Positions 36,951 through 45,989 of a stretch of 64,000 nt of DNA are shown in pieces. Every line of letters starts with the position of its first letter. The first letter of the stretch is position 1. The DNA lies in assembly GCF_042683665.1 (NCBI RefSeq), contig NZ_JBHUOO010000015.1. One strand, 5' to 3'. The DNA comes from Leeuwenhoekiella polynyae (GTDB lineage: Bacteria; Bacteroidota; Bacteroidia; Flavobacteriales; Flavobacteriaceae). The translations under genes and the position numbers were made by a program. Under the pieces are notes generated by a model. It was not told the origin of the DNA and did not search any database. It was given only the letters and a program-made list of their open reading frames with translations.

Positions 36951-37607
36951 TTATGCGTTAATTAGTTGATCTAAAAATGCAGTATCAATTTCTGTAAAAT
37001 CATTAAAATTATAATCGGCTTCATGCAAAACTTTGGCATCGCCTATACCTACACTTACCATATCAACTCTATTTGCTGCCTGAATACCGGCAATAGAATC
37101 TTCAAAAACGATAGCATCTGTATATTCTACTTCAAGTTCTTCTGCTCCCAAGGTAAAAACCTCAGGATCTGGCTTTGCCTTTTCTACGTGATTGCCATCT
37201 ACAATACAATCAAAAAGATCAAAAAGACCTACGCGTTTTAGAATAGGTTGTGCATTTTTACTTGCAGAACCTAATGCCATAGGTATGTTTTTTTCTTTAA
37301 GATAGGTTAGTACTTTAAGTACTCCCGGAAGGATATCATTTTCAGTCATCTTAGCGATATAACTTAGATACTCCTCATTTTTTGAAACCAGCCAGCCTTC
37401 CTTTTGTTCTTCCGTTGCTTTAACGCCACCTATCTCGAGTAAAATCTCTAAAGATCGAACGCGGCTTACCCCTTTGAAAAGCTCATTTTGTTCTTCCGTG
37501 AATTCAAAACCCAATTCATTAGCCAAGTTGCGCCAAGCGAGATAATGAAATCCTGCCGTATCTACAATTACTCCGTCTAAATCAAAAATAAATCCCTTCT
37601 TACCCAT
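36951..37607 (-). CDS. pgmB: Beta-phosphoglucomutase (HAD family)
   Basis: 218 residues. The HAD nucleophile motif is FDLDGVIVDT (Asp9 and Asp11), followed by the cap domain with the beta-PGM pattern LFKGVSRVRSLEILL near 44. GSASKNA near 116 is motif II, and VFEDSIAGIQAA near 168 is motif IV. It converts beta-glucose 1-phosphate to glucose 6-phosphate in the cytosol. It is wedged between lacI (1-bp gap) and the GH65 phosphorylase (2-bp gap), so this is the standard phosphorolytic disaccharide pathway. Confidence 0.93.
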   Translation of the reverse strand: MGKKGFIFDLDGVIVDTAGFHYLAWRNLANELGFEFTEEQNELFKGVSRVRSLEILLEIGGVKATEEQKEGWLVSKNEEYLSYIAKMTENDILPGVLKVLTYLKEKNIPMALGSASKNAQPILKRVGLFDLFDCIVDGNHVEKAKPDPEVFTLGAEELEVEYTDAIVFEDSIAGIQAANRVDMVSVGIGDAKVLHEADYNFNDFTEIDTAFLDQLINA

Positions 37608-37608
37608 A

Positions 37609-38655
37609 TTAGCGTTTGATGACTTCTTTTGTAGATTCTCGCTCTACCAGACTGGTATCTATGTAAGCTGTGCTGTACTCCTCTTCTTCATCTTCAGGAC
37701 GCTCTAATTTGTCTATAAGCATCGCCGCAGCTTTGCGCCCCATTTCTTCTCCGTGTTGACTTACAGCAGTAAGACTAGGCACAGCATGCTCAGATAATTG
37801 ACCATCAGTAAAACAAACTAAGGAAATATCATCTGGAATCTTCTTCCCTAAACCACTGATTACACGTGATGCGTGAACAGCAAAAAGTTCATTAACCGTA
37901 AAAACTCCATCAAGGTCATTTTTAGTAATAAACTCTTCGATGCGCTTTTTAGATTTATCAGAAAGATCATCAATATTGTCTAACTTCAAAATACGCTTAT
38001 CATCTGGTTCTATACCAAAATCGTCTAAAGCATCTAAATAACCTTCTGTTCTTAAACGACCTACACTTACATAATCTTCACTAGTAATAATACCTATCTT
38101 ACGACATCCAGAGCGTATCATATGGGTCACCCCCTTCTTTGCTCCTTCTTTATCATCAATAAGTACGCGATCACACTGTATACCATCTACCACACGGTCA
38201 AACATCACAACCGGCATACCTTGTTCTATAACTTCATTTAAATGGTGATAATCTTCTTTAAGCATCGTCTCTTTTGATACCGAAAGAATAAAACCATCTG
38301 TACTACCATTCGCAAGTAATTCCATATTGAGAACCTCTTTGTCAAAATCATTGTTTGACAAACAGATAATTACATTATAATTTTTCTCTCTTGCCTCATG
38401 CTCTATACCCTGTATCACAGTTGTAAAAAAATGGTGAACGATTTGAGGAATGATAACACCTATAGTATTGGTTTTACGATTCTTCAAACTCAGGGCTATA
38501 TTATTTGGCTTATAATTATAAAGCTTGGCATAAGCCTTTATTTTCTCACGGGTTTCTTCACTAATTTCAGGACTGTCTCGCAAAGCTTTTGATACTGTAG
38601 AAATTGATACTCCCAGTTCTTTAGCGATTGATTTTAAGGTCAGCTTTCTTTTCAT
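37609..38655 (-). CDS. LacI-family transcriptional regulator
   Basis: 348 residues. An N-terminal LacI helix-turn-helix (about 5-50, LKSIAKELGVSISTVSKALR) and hinge (YNYKPN) are followed by a periplasmic-binding-protein-like sugar domain (TIGVIIPQIVHHFF from about 63). It likely controls its own operon with pgmB and GH65 and the divergent GH32-MFS-fructokinase operon. A near-palindrome with central CG at 38735-38746 sits between its own -33 and -7 boxes, which would give autorepression relieved by the sugar. Confidence 0.92.
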   Translation of the reverse strand: MKRKLTLKSIAKELGVSISTVSKALRDSPEISEETREKIKAYAKLYNYKPNNIALSLKNRKTNTIGVIIPQIVHHFFTTVIQGIEHEAREKNYNVIICLSNNDFDKEVLNMELLANGSTDGFILSVSKETMLKEDYHHLNEVIEQGMPVVMFDRVVDGIQCDRVLIDDKEGAKKGVTHMIRSGCRKIGIITSEDYVSVGRLRTEGYLDALDDFGIEPDDKRILKLDNIDDLSDKSKKRIEEFITKNDLDGVFTVNELFAVHASRVISGLGKKIPDDISLVCFTDGQLSEHAVPSLTAVSQHGEEMGRKAAAMLIDKLERPEDEEEEYSTAYIDTSLVERESTKEVIKR

Positions 38656-38720
38656 AATTTGGGAAAAAGAATTAATAATATTAAGTCTATCTATAGACTA
38701 TTCAACAAACAGTGTTGTGG

Positions 38721-38752
38721 CAAATTTACACGACTAAATCGATTAAGTTCAA
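38721..38752 (-). promoter_or_regulatory. Predicted lacI-operon promoter with embedded operator
   Basis: On the minus strand a -33 TTG (38750-38752) and a -7 TAAATTTG (38721-38728) are separated by 21 bp. The spacer contains TAAATCGATTAA (38735-38746), a near-perfect palindrome with the central CG typical of LacI-family sites. Confidence 0.6.
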
Positions 38753-38768
38753 TTAAAATGTTTTAAAT

Positions 38769-38778
38769 TTCCGCGGAA
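38769..38778. promoter_or_regulatory. Palindrome upstream of the GH32 gene
   Basis: TTCCGCGGAA is a perfect 10-bp palindrome 33 bp before the GH32 start and the only GC-rich patch in the divergent region. It may be a second operator; this is positional inference only. Confidence 0.3.
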
Positions 38779-38811
38779 TTAAAATCTATTTTCTAATTAA
38801 AGTCATTTAGT

Positions 38812-40362
38812 ATGAAATACTTATCTTCAATCTTACTAGTCTTTTTGATTATGACCGCTTGTAAAAAAGAAAATACAACTAATGCTACCCCTAAAGATAC
38901 GGTAGTTGAAGCATATTACGAAAATTTTCGTCCACAATATCATTTTTCTCCGGAAGCACACTGGATGAACGACCCTAATGGACTGGTTTATAATGTCGGA
39001 ACTTATCATTTATTCTATCAGTTTTATCCTGATTCTACCGTATGGGGACCTATGCATTGGGGACACGCTACGAGTAAAGATTTAAAAAAATGGACCAACG
39101 AGCCAGTAGCATTAAAACCAGATAGTTTAGGTTATATATTCTCAGGAAGCGCAGTAGTTGACCATAATAATACGTCAGGCTTTGGTACTTCTCAAAACCC
39201 ACCTTTAGTTGCGATGTTTACCTATCACGACCCAGTTGGCGCAGCTCAAAAAACAACCAACTACCAGTATCAAGGTATCGCATATAGCTTAGATAATGGG
39301 CAGACTTTTACCAAATACGCTAACAACCCTGTTGTACCCAACAGCGATAACCTTGTAGATTTTAGAGACCCTAAAGTTTTCTGGCATGAGGCTTCTCAAA
39401 AATGGGTTTTGCTGCTTGTAGGCGGAGATCGTGCGATGATTTATAATTCTGATAATTTAAAAGAATGGACTTACCTCAGCGATTTTGGTCAAAATACTGG
39501 TGCCCACGGAGGTGTATGGGAATGTCCAGATCTTTTTCCGCTAACGATTGAGGAAACCGGTGAAACTAAATGGGTTTTGCTTATTAGCATCAATCCGGGT
39601 GCTCCTAATGGAGGTTCTGGAACTCAATATTTTATAGGAGAATTTGATGGAAAAACTTTTACAACTTCTCAAACCGAAGAAAAATGGATTGACTTGGGAA
39701 GAGATAATTATGCCGGTATCACCTACAATAACCTTCCGGATGAGCAGCGTATTTTTATAGGATGGATGAGCAATTGGGATTATGGCCAAGTTACTCCTAC
39801 CGAAAAATGGCGCAGTACGATGACGCTTCCGCGGAAGTTAGAACTGCACAAAAACGAAGCTTATTTCTTAACAAATAAACCTATAGAAACACTAACTGAA
39901 AATCTTCAAACTGAAAATCTTCAAATTCAGAAAAAAAATGAAATCTACGTGTTTTCTCATCCTGAACTGAATCAATCTAAAATAGCATTTGATCTACCAA
40001 AACCACTTAATGATTTCAATATAAAATTAAGCAATACTGATGGCGAGCAACTTTTAATCTCGTACGATTCAGAAAAGCAAGAATATAGCTTAGACCGAAG
40101 CAAAAGTGGTGACACAACATTTTCTGACTCGTTTGCTTTACCTGTTATGAAGGCTCCAGCTAATTTTAAAAAGGGAGAATCTGCAGATTTTTCAATTTAC
40201 ATAGATACATCATCTGTCGAGTTTTTTGGAGACGGCGGTGCTAATGCATTGACCGCTCAATTTTTTCCAAGTAAACCCTATACAGAATTTAGCATTGAGA
40301 CAAAAGACAAACCCACAACTATTACATTAACCCCTATTCCTTCCATCTGGAAAGAAAACTAA
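38812..40362 (+). CDS. GH32 fructan/sucrose hydrolase lipoprotein
   Basis: 516 residues, lipobox MTAC (Cys17), so anchored in the envelope. The three GH32 acidic residues are present: WMNDPNG (nucleophile Asp about 54), FRDP (Asp about 186, transition-state stabiliser) and WECPD (acid/base Glu about 237). A C-terminal beta-sandwich occupies about 360-516. It releases fructose from levan, inulin, fructo-oligosaccharides or sucrose outside the cytoplasm. The sugar porter and fructokinase follow directly. Exo- versus endo-action cannot be judged from sequence. Confidence 0.92.
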   Translation: MKYLSSILLVFLIMTACKKENTTNATPKDTVVEAYYENFRPQYHFSPEAHWMNDPNGLVYNVGTYHLFYQFYPDSTVWGPMHWGHATSKDLKKWTNEPVALKPDSLGYIFSGSAVVDHNNTSGFGTSQNPPLVAMFTYHDPVGAAQKTTNYQYQGIAYSLDNGQTFTKYANNPVVPNSDNLVDFRDPKVFWHEASQKWVLLLVGGDRAMIYNSDNLKEWTYLSDFGQNTGAHGGVWECPDLFPLTIEETGETKWVLLISINPGAPNGGSGTQYFIGEFDGKTFTTSQTEEKWIDLGRDNYAGITYNNLPDEQRIFIGWMSNWDYGQVTPTEKWRSTMTLPRKLELHKNEAYFLTNKPIETLTENLQTENLQIQKKNEIYVFSHPELNQSKIAFDLPKPLNDFNIKLSNTDGEQLLISYDSEKQEYSLDRSKSGDTTFSDSFALPVMKAPANFKKGESADFSIYIDTSSVEFFGDGGANALTAQFFPSKPYTEFSIETKDKPTTITLTPIPSIWKEN

Positions 40363-40381
40363 TCCGAATTAATTCACGTTT

Positions 40382-41719
40382 ATGAAAGCAGTTCAAAAAT
40401 GGTCAATCACAGTAGCACTTGCAGGCTTTCTGTTTGGTTTTGACACCGTCGTTATTTCAGGAGCAAACCTTCCGGTAAAAGAACTTTGGAATCTTTCTCC
40501 ATGGTTTCACGGTTTATTCATTATGTCTATGGCATTATGGGGAACCGTTTTAGGTTCATTAACCGGCGGTATCCCCTGTGATAAATTTGGACGTAAAAAA
40601 ACCTTGTTTTGGATAGGAATTTTATACTTCGTATCAGCTTTAGGCTCTGCACTATCACCAGATCCTTACCTTTTTTCGTTCTTTAGATTTATTGGCGGCG
40701 TAGGAGTTGGTGCCTCATCGGTTGCTGCACCTACCTATATTTCAGAAATCACAACAGCTTCTAATCGTGGTAAACTGGTAGCGCTTTATCAATTTAATCT
40801 CGTTCTGGGTATTCTTATCGCTTTCTTTTCTAACTATTTATTAGAAGGGTTTCAAGGTGAAAACGATTGGCGCTGGATGGTTGGTGTAGAAGCTATCCCT
40901 GCCTTTCTATATACTTTATTAGTACTCACAGTTCCTGAAAGTCCCCGCTGGTTACTCCATAAGAAAAAAGATGAGGAAGCTGCTTTTGAAGTCTTAAATC
41001 AAGTTTATGATAAAACTGAAACTCAGCAAAAAATAGATGCTATAAAAACAGAACTGGCTAAAACTTCTGACGACATCAAACTTTTTACCAAGCGGTTTAA
41101 AAAACCTCTGGTACTCGCCTTTTTAATCGCATTCTTTAATCAGCTTTCCGGTATAAATTTTATTTTGTATTATGCTCCTGAGATTTTAGTTAAAGCTGGT
41201 TTGGCTACAGAAGATTCGCTATTAAACTCTATATCTATAGGTGTTGTAAATCTTATTTTCACCTTTGTAGGCGTTGGTTTAATTGATCGTCTAGGAAGAC
41301 GCACTCTGATGTATATTGGTTCTTTAGGCTACATCATCAGTCTGGTCACTGTTGCCTGGTGTTTTTATAATGGTTCTAGTCCTGCGGTATTACTCACGTT
41401 TATTTTGATTTTTATAGCATCTCACGCTATAGGACAAGGAGCAGTCATCTGGGTATTTATCTCAGAAATATTCCCGAATAAAGTTCGTGCTTACGGTCAG
41501 TCATGGGGTACCGGAACCCACTGGGTTTTTGCGGCTTTAATCACTCTTTTAACTCCTGTATTTTTAGATGGTGATAACGGAGTTTTTAAGGATAACCCCT
41601 GGCCCATATTTGCATTTTTTGCATTTATGATGTTTTTACAATTGCTATTTACCAAATTTATGATGCCGGAAACTAAAGGTATTTCTCTCGAAGAATTAGA
41701 AGAAAAAATCTTAGGGTAA
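40382..41719 (+). CDS. Sugar porter of the major facilitator superfamily
   Basis: 445 residues, 12 membrane helices. Sugar-porter motifs are GGIPCDKFGRKKTL (loop 2-3), PESPRWLLHKKK before the central loop, GLIDRLGRRTLMYIG (loop 8-9) and PETKGISLEELE at the C-terminus. It carries monosaccharides or disaccharides through the inner membrane, probably with protons. It lies 19 bp after the GH32 gene, and its stop shares bases with the fructokinase start (TAATG), so fructose and perhaps the GH65 disaccharide are likely cargo. Confidence 0.92.
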   Translation: MKAVQKWSITVALAGFLFGFDTVVISGANLPVKELWNLSPWFHGLFIMSMALWGTVLGSLTGGIPCDKFGRKKTLFWIGILYFVSALGSALSPDPYLFSFFRFIGGVGVGASSVAAPTYISEITTASNRGKLVALYQFNLVLGILIAFFSNYLLEGFQGENDWRWMVGVEAIPAFLYTLLVLTVPESPRWLLHKKKDEEAAFEVLNQVYDKTETQQKIDAIKTELAKTSDDIKLFTKRFKKPLVLAFLIAFFNQLSGINFILYYAPEILVKAGLATEDSLLNSISIGVVNLIFTFVGVGLIDRLGRRTLMYIGSLGYIISLVTVAWCFYNGSSPAVLLTFILIFIASHAIGQGAVIWVFISEIFPNKVRAYGQSWGTGTHWVFAALITLLTPVFLDGDNGVFKDNPWPIFAFFAFMMFLQLLFTKFMMPETKGISLEELEEKILG

Positions 41720-42612
41720 TGAAAGATATGTTAAGCGCCATTTCTTATGGCGAGATTTTATGGGATGTTTTTCCTGATGGAAAAGCGCTGGGTGGCGCAC
41801 CACTCAATTTATGTCTGCGACTAAAAAGTCTGGGGCTTACTGTAAAAATGATTAGTAGATTAGGCTCTGATGCTCTCGCTAAAGATACACAAGCTGCGAT
41901 TGAAAAGTTTGATCTCGATCAAAGTCTGATACAAGAAGATGATTCCCTAGAGACCGGTCAGGTTATGGTGAGATTAGATTCAAGCGGTAGCGCTTCATAC
42001 ACCATTAAGGAGCCTGTAGCGTGGGACGCAATAGCTTTAACCGAAAACAACCTAAAGGCAGTAAAACAAACCGATCTTTTTATATTTGGATCTTTAGCGG
42101 CTCGCGGTGGGACTTCCCGCAATACCTTAAAAGAATTACTTACTGAAGCCAACTATTCAATTTTTGATGTAAATCTGCGTGCGCCTCATTATAAAATGGA
42201 ACATCTCATTCAGTTTATGAAGCAGGCTGATATGGTTAAAATGAATGATGAAGAACTGGAAGAAATCGCGCAATATCTTGACATCAAAAGTCAAAATGTT
42301 TCTGATCAAATTGAAGCAATCAGCAAGCATACAGAAACTAAACTCATTTGTGTAACCTGTGGTGGAGATGGGGCGATCTTATATCAAAACGGGAAGATTT
42401 ACAAACACCCGGGCTATAAAATCGAGGTTGTTGATACTGTAGGTGCAGGAGATTCTTTTCTTGCCGGTTTGATCTATCAACTATTTATGGTTGAAAACAA
42501 GCCTGAAGAATCACTGGCTTTTGCTTGTGCTTTAGGCTCGCTGGTAGCAGGTGAAAAAGGTGCGAATGCAAAAATTTCAAAAGAAAAAATATTAGAAAAA
42601 ATGGCAGAATAA
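41719..42612 (+). CDS. PfkB-family fructokinase
   Basis: 297 residues. The ribokinase fold shows GGAPLNLCLRLKSLG near 28 (sugar site), and DTVGAGDSFLAGL near 240 holds the catalytic Asp and anion hole. It phosphorylates fructose with ATP in the cytosol. The gene is translationally coupled to the sugar porter (1-bp overlap). It ends in a hairpin that also contains the stop of the convergent decarboxylase gene. Other PfkB sugar kinases look alike; the GH32 neighbour makes fructose the best substrate. Confidence 0.88.
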   Translation: MKDMLSAISYGEILWDVFPDGKALGGAPLNLCLRLKSLGLTVKMISRLGSDALAKDTQAAIEKFDLDQSLIQEDDSLETGQVMVRLDSSGSASYTIKEPVAWDAIALTENNLKAVKQTDLFIFGSLAARGGTSRNTLKELLTEANYSIFDVNLRAPHYKMEHLIQFMKQADMVKMNDEELEEIAQYLDIKSQNVSDQIEAISKHTETKLICVTCGGDGAILYQNGKIYKHPGYKIEVVDTVGAGDSFLAGLIYQLFMVENKPEESLAFACALGSLVAGEKGANAKISKEKILEKMAE

Positions 42613-42627
42613 TTATCCTGCCATTTT
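42598..42627. terminator. Bidirectional terminator formed by two convergent gene ends
   Basis: AAAATGGCAG (42598-42607) and CTGCCATTTT (42618-42627) form a 10-bp perfect stem with a 10-nt loop. The stem encodes the last residues of both genes (K-M-A on each strand), and both stop codons lie in the loop. Confidence 0.7.
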
Positions 42628-44037
42628 CTCACATAATGCTATAGTTTCTTCTACATCTGTAAGTGTAGTTCTAGGATTTATCAGACACATACGCAGAACG
42701 ATCTGTCCGTTCAAAACTGTAGTTACCAGCATCGCTTCTCGCGAATTCACCACACGCTCAGATATTTTAGAGTTGAGTGCATCAAGCTCTTCTTCTGAAA
42801 GATTTTGATTAATAGGGTGATATCTGAAATTAATTACCGCGAGCGTTGCCGGTGAAACTACTTCCCACTTGGCACTTTTCCGAAGAATACTTTCTACTTT
42901 TTCGCACAAATCAAAATTGTATTGTACCGCCTCTCGAAACGCTTTAAGGCCAAAAGTTTTTACACTCATATAAAATTTAAGCGCTCTAAAACGACGTGTA
43001 AGCTGTATCCCATGATCGTAAAAATTGATCTCAGATTTATTTCCTTCTACATCTTTAAGGTACTCCGGGACTTCAGTAAATGTACCACTCAACCACTTGT
43101 GATTACGCACTAATAGACAGCCCATTTCATAAGGCTGGTAGAACCACTTATGCGGATCTACAGTAAGTGAATCTGCCTTTTCAACACCCTTTAAAAGCTG
43201 CTTTCCATTTTTAGAAAGAATTGCTGCACCACCATACGCTCCATCAATATGGAACCAAAGATCTTCTTTTTTTGCAATCTCAGACAATTCTGTAAGTTGG
43301 TCTACAGTTCCGGTATTTGTTGTTCCGGCCGAAGCCAATAAGCAAAAAGGCTTCCACCCTTCTAAACGATCTTTATTAATCGCATTTTTAAGTTTATTGA
43401 TAGAAAATTTGAACTCCATGTCTGTTGGGATCAGACGTATTTGTTCTTTTCTAAAGCCCATCACACGTATCGCCTTGATGTTTGAAGAATGTGCCTGATC
43501 AGAAAGATATATCACCGCCTTAGAAAAATCATCTCCGCATTTTATATTTCGGGCTGTTATTAGTGCCGTAAGGTTTGCCATTGAACCGCCACTGGTAAAG
43601 ATCCCACCACCTCGCTTTTTAGGAAAACCGTAAAGACTGAGTAACCAGTTTATGGTCACGATCTCTAATTCTGCTGCTGCAGGAGATGCCGCCCACCCCC
43701 CAGAAAACACATTAAAACCTGTCGCTAGCGCATCTGCCATGGCGCTGACATAATTACTGGGCCCCGGCACAAAAGAATAAAATTTAGGATGACTCATGAT
43801 GTTGGTATATGGCATCACTTTTTCCATCACAGTATTAAAAACATCATCTACAGCAGTCGCTTTTTCAGGTACGTTCTCTCTCAGTAACGAGTCCATCTCC
43901 GCACGACTTGCCTGAGCTACCGGTTTCTCTTTATGTTGATTGAGGTGATGCGCTACAATAGCATCAACCACTTTGTAGCCATAATCCCGCATTTCTTGCT
44001 CAGATAATTCTAAACGTGCTGTTTGTTGTGCTTTCAT
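42613..44037 (-). CDS. PLP-dependent group II amino acid decarboxylase
   Basis: 474 residues, the usual length for the aromatic-L-amino-acid / diaminobutyrate decarboxylase group. The PLP lysine is in DPHKWFYQP near 303, and HIDGAYGGAA near 253 holds the Asp that contacts the pyridine nitrogen. It decarboxylates an amino acid in the cytosol. The substrate (aromatic amino acid, 2,4-diaminobutyrate, glutamate or aspartate) cannot be assigned, and no neighbour helps. A TAATTTTG -7 box on the minus strand (44056-44063) lies 18 nt before the ATG. Confidence 0.87.
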   Translation of the reverse strand: MKAQQTARLELSEQEMRDYGYKVVDAIVAHHLNQHKEKPVAQASRAEMDSLLRENVPEKATAVDDVFNTVMEKVMPYTNIMSHPKFYSFVPGPSNYVSAMADALATGFNVFSGGWAASPAAAELEIVTINWLLSLYGFPKKRGGGIFTSGGSMANLTALITARNIKCGDDFSKAVIYLSDQAHSSNIKAIRVMGFRKEQIRLIPTDMEFKFSINKLKNAINKDRLEGWKPFCLLASAGTTNTGTVDQLTELSEIAKKEDLWFHIDGAYGGAAILSKNGKQLLKGVEKADSLTVDPHKWFYQPYEMGCLLVRNHKWLSGTFTEVPEYLKDVEGNKSEINFYDHGIQLTRRFRALKFYMSVKTFGLKAFREAVQYNFDLCEKVESILRKSAKWEVVSPATLAVINFRYHPINQNLSEEELDALNSKISERVVNSREAMLVTTVLNGQIVLRMCLINPRTTLTDVEETIALCEKMAG

Positions 44038-44055
44038 AAGGTTCTAAATTTTCTG

Positions 44056-44063
44056 CAAAATTA
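44056..44063 (-). promoter_or_regulatory. -7 promoter element of the PLP decarboxylase gene
   Basis: TAATTTTG on the minus strand matches TAnnTTTG and lies 18 nt upstream of the ATG at 44037. No -33 identified. Confidence 0.5.
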
Positions 44064-44177
44064 AGGCTTTAAGAAGCGCCCAAAAACTTTTAAGCAACAA
44101 GATTTAAGTATCCAAAATCTTGCTCAAAAATTATCTAAAGTTTAAGATTTTAAATCTAGTCTCTATTCAAGTTGGCG

Positions 44178-44185
44178 TAACTTTG
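44178..44185 (+). promoter_or_regulatory. -7 promoter element of the trkH-trkA operon
   Basis: TAACTTTG matches TAnnTTTG and gives a leader of about 45 nt to the ATG at 44234. It also lies 24 nt before a TTG start at 44210. Confidence 0.5.
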
Positions 44186-44233
44186 CGCTGAAATTTCAAT
44201 ACGCTGAATTTGAAAGAATCACTTTCTAAAATA

Positions 44234-45976
44234 ATGACTTTAAATACATTATTTCGTTCTGCTTTTGTTCTAAGCTTAATTGGAGTTTTTGCATTCATTC
44301 TTGATTTTGGTTATGAGCAGTCTGAAGATATTCAGCTGTTTTTAAATGCCTATTACCTTATCGTATTATTTATAGGTATTGCCACAACACTTATCAGGTA
44401 TTTTATTCAGTCTAAAAAGTTAAGCACACAGGTTATTTTCTTTGATGCTGCCAGTATTTTGCTCATTCTCTATATTATAGGAATTCATTTTTTTGGACAC
44501 GAAGCGCACGAAAAGCTGGGTTTTTTATACAATGACAAATGGTTGAAGGCAGCCATTATTCTCACCTTTATACGTGAATTTGCAGAGCGAAGACTTAGCT
44601 ATAAAAAAAGTCATCTAAACCCTGCTCAACTTTTTATTGCCAGTTTTATAGGTATCATATTGTTTGGTGCATTTTTATTAACGCTACCTAATGCCACTTA
44701 CGATGGAATTTCCTTTTTAGATGCGCTATTTACTTCAACAAGCGCCGTATGTGTAACCGGTCTAATTGTGGTTGATACCGGCAGTTATTTTACACCTTTG
44801 GGTCAAAACATCATCATCTTTTTAATACAGTTAGGCGGATTGGGGATTCTTACCTTCGCCAGTTATTTTAGTTATTTTTTTAAAGGTGTTTCCTCTTTTG
44901 AGAATCAGGTGGTGCTGAGTGATATGAATAATTCACAAAAAATAGGCGAAGTATTTTCTACCCTAAAACGCATTCTGGTCATCACCTTTTCTATTGAAGC
45001 TATTGGCGCACTTATTATCTTTTTTAGCCTGAAATTAAAAGATATCCCAGAGTTTACAGATCGTGCGTTTTTTGCGGTATTTCATTCTATTTCTGCATTT
45101 TGTAATGCGGGATTTTCAACGCTCTCAAACGGAATCTACGACATCAACTTTAGATATAATTACGCACTTCAGCTTACCCTAATAGGTCTATTTGTATTTG
45201 GAGGCTTAGGTTTTCCTATTGTCATCAATGTTATTAAATATTTGAAATACAAAGTCATAACCCCTTTAAAAAACAGAGATCGCAGTATCGTTTACAAACC
45301 CTGGGTTTTGAGCTTAAGCAGTAGAATAACCCTGATCACAACAAGTGCCTTGACTGTTCTAGGTACACTCGTTTTTTATATCAATGAATACCACAATACT
45401 TTAGAAGAGCATGATGGGTTTGGTAAATTTGTCACAGCCTTTTTTGGTGCAACAACTCCCAGAACAGCCGGCTTCAATACGCTTGATATGAACCAGCTGC
45501 ACTTTTCAACCATTATGCTAATCTTTTTACTTATGTGGGTTGGAGCTTCACCGGCATCTACTGGTGGAGGAATAAAAACCAGCACTTTTGCTATTGCAAC
45601 CTTAAATTTTTTAAGTCTTGCAAAAGGAAAAGAACGCATAGAAATTTACCGCAGAGAAATTGCTGACATTTCAGTGAGACGTGCTTTTGCAATTATCTCT
45701 TTATCATTAGTAGTTATCGGTTTTGCTGTTATCGCAATAACTTCCTTTGACCCTGATAAAACCCTACTCAGTATTGCTTTTGAATGTTTTTCAGCATACA
45801 GTACTGTAGGATTGAGTCTGGGTATTACCTCAAGTCTTTCCGCAGCAAGTAAAGGAGTTTTGATTTTAGTAATGTTTATAGGAAGGGTAAGTATGCTGAC
45901 TATTATGATTGCTATATTTAGAAAAATCAAACACAAAGCATACCGCTATCCCACAGAAGAAATTTTGATCAATTAA
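44234..45976 (+). CDS. trkH: TrkH/KtrB-family potassium transporter subunit
   Basis: 580 residues from the ATG at 44234; a TTG at 44210 would add eight. The four pore loops of the family are visible, each with its selectivity Gly: SAVCVTGL, SAFCNAGFS, TPRTAGFNT and SAYSTVGLS. An extra N-terminal block of about four helices (residues 1-130) precedes the conserved core, common in Bacteroidota members. It conducts K+ (or Na+-coupled K+) through the inner membrane and is gated by the cytosolic RCK protein encoded 13 bp downstream. Confidence 0.9.
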   Translation: MTLNTLFRSAFVLSLIGVFAFILDFGYEQSEDIQLFLNAYYLIVLFIGIATTLIRYFIQSKKLSTQVIFFDAASILLILYIIGIHFFGHEAHEKLGFLYNDKWLKAAIILTFIREFAERRLSYKKSHLNPAQLFIASFIGIILFGAFLLTLPNATYDGISFLDALFTSTSAVCVTGLIVVDTGSYFTPLGQNIIIFLIQLGGLGILTFASYFSYFFKGVSSFENQVVLSDMNNSQKIGEVFSTLKRILVITFSIEAIGALIIFFSLKLKDIPEFTDRAFFAVFHSISAFCNAGFSTLSNGIYDINFRYNYALQLTLIGLFVFGGLGFPIVINVIKYLKYKVITPLKNRDRSIVYKPWVLSLSSRITLITTSALTVLGTLVFYINEYHNTLEEHDGFGKFVTAFFGATTPRTAGFNTLDMNQLHFSTIMLIFLLMWVGASPASTGGGIKTSTFAIATLNFLSLAKGKERIEIYRREIADISVRRAFAIISLSLVVIGFAVIAITSFDPDKTLLSIAFECFSAYSTVGLSLGITSSLSAASKGVLILVMFIGRVSMLTIMIAIFRKIKHKAYRYPTEEILIN

Positions 45977-45989
45977 AAGAATTTAGAAG

